NCBI GenBank assembly: GCA_013399695.1
Contig: VXAU01001765.1
Span: forward strand, 74,328-138,327
DNA: 64,000 nucleotides
DNA from: Formicarius rufipectus
Taxonomy: Eukaryota; Chordata; Aves; Passeriformes; Formicariidae
Direction: 5' to 3'
This document shows, one piece after another, positions 63,339 to 64,000 of the stretch; position 1 is the first letter of the stretch; each line of letters starts with the position of its first letter. Made by a program: the position numbers and the translations under genes. The notes under the pieces are model-generated. The model searched no databases. It was not told the origin of the DNA and worked only from the letters and a program-made list of their open reading frames with translations.

Positions 63339-64000
63339 CATGATTTGGAACAAGGAGAAATGCAAAGTCAAACGTCTGAACATGAGTAACATTGGGCACA
63401 AGTATATGTTCAGGGCTGATCAGGTGGCAAGTAGTTTTGCCAAGAAGGACTTAAAAAAACACTAAGATGAATATTCACCAGCAATGTGACCCTGCAGCAA
63501 AAAAGACCAATCACCTCCTGGGCTGCATTTGGAAGACAGTTGTCTGCAGGGCTAGGTAAGTGATCCTTTCTGTCTACTCATTAAAGGTGAGATAACTAGA
63601 GTACTCTGTCCAGTTTTGTGCCATACAAAACAAGAAAGATGTGAACTTATTTGAGCAAGTCTAGCTTTGTGCCACAAAGACAATTATGGAACGGGAATAT
63701 CTTTTGTGTGAAGAGATGCAAAGAGAGTTGGAACTGTTCAGACTGGGGAAGACTCAGTGGATCTCAGTGATGTATATAAGTATCAAGTGGAAGGGAATGA
63801 AGACATAGGACACAGGTTCTTAGTAGTACCCAGTGAAAGGACAAGATACAAGTGGAACAAATTAAAACACAATAAAATCAATCTGAACACAAGAAAACCT
63901 TTTCCTGTGCCAGGGACCATCAAAAAGTGAAATAGTTTTCCCATGGAGGTTTTGAAGTCTCTGTGGAGACACTCAAAAGCTGTTGAGTCATGGCTCTGGG
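63339..64000 (+). mobile_element. CR1 LINE, old copy, cut by the window end
   Basis: From GAACAAGGAGAAATGCAAAG (about 63347-63366) the plus strand follows the avian CR1 RT-to-3' segment. Next come the equivalents of 'GGGCTGA' (63413), 'AGCAATGTG' (63480), 'CTCCTGGGCTGCATT' (about 63513-63530), 'GAGATGCAAAGAGAG' (63713) and the final segment with GGAGGTTTTGAAGTCTC (63945). Substitutions and indels are many, so it is old and inactive. The 3' terminus lies beyond 64000. Confidence 0.85.

Noticed and set aside
1..64000. CRISPR arrays, tRNA or rRNA genes
   Set aside because: No regularly spaced repeats, no cloverleaf with the usual box motifs and no rRNA core motifs were seen; the genome is a vertebrate one.

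Overview
This 64-kb window is AT-rich vertebrate DNA, almost certainly from a bird. The evidence is its interspersed repeats: several CR1 LINE fragments that show the avian CR1 layout (endonuclease, reverse transcriptase and a 3' end close to TGATTCTATGATT), and short solo LTRs of the avian endogenous-retrovirus type. It has no bacterial-style gene organisation, no operons, and no complete protein-coding gene. The region reads as a gene desert or the inside of one or more very long introns.

Layout. 1-1.1 kb: low-complexity and anonymous DNA. 1.1-1.7 kb: an LTR-like block on the minus strand. 6.2-6.9 kb: a minus-strand solo LTR whose sister copy lies at 55.3-56.0 kb on the plus strand with a perfect 5-bp target-site duplication. 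7.9-9.3 kb: two GC-richer unclassified blocks. 13.6-14.2 kb: a sequencing gap inside G/T-rich low complexity. 15.6-15.9 kb: another LTR-like promoter block. 26.1-26.4 kb: a CR1 reverse-transcriptase remnant. 32.3-34.6 kb: nested CR1 3' ends plus an apparent false duplication marked by single-n joins. 38.5-38.9 kb: a CR1 endonuclease remnant. 39.2-40.7 kb: the best preserved coding sequence in the window, a 5'-truncated RTE-clade LINE with an intact FADD reverse-transcriptase motif and a C-terminal zinc finger. 42.2 kb: a short Cys-rich open exon with good splice sites. 44.0-45.1 kb: a CR1 RT and 3' end. 53.7-54.5 kb: a GC-rich LTR-like element. 63.3-64.0 kb: a CR1 running off the window.

The most interesting items are: (1) the RTE element, which may belong to the bird-restricted, patchily distributed AviRTE group thought to have moved between birds and nematodes; (2) the 87-nt Cys-rich exon at 42,235-42,321, the only strong hint that a real host gene spans the window; (3) the assembly duplication at 32.7-34.6 kb; (4) two sister LTRs in opposite orientation; (5) several perfect or near-perfect DNA hairpins in otherwise anonymous sequence. 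Family assignments are from memory and motif reading; no database search was run.
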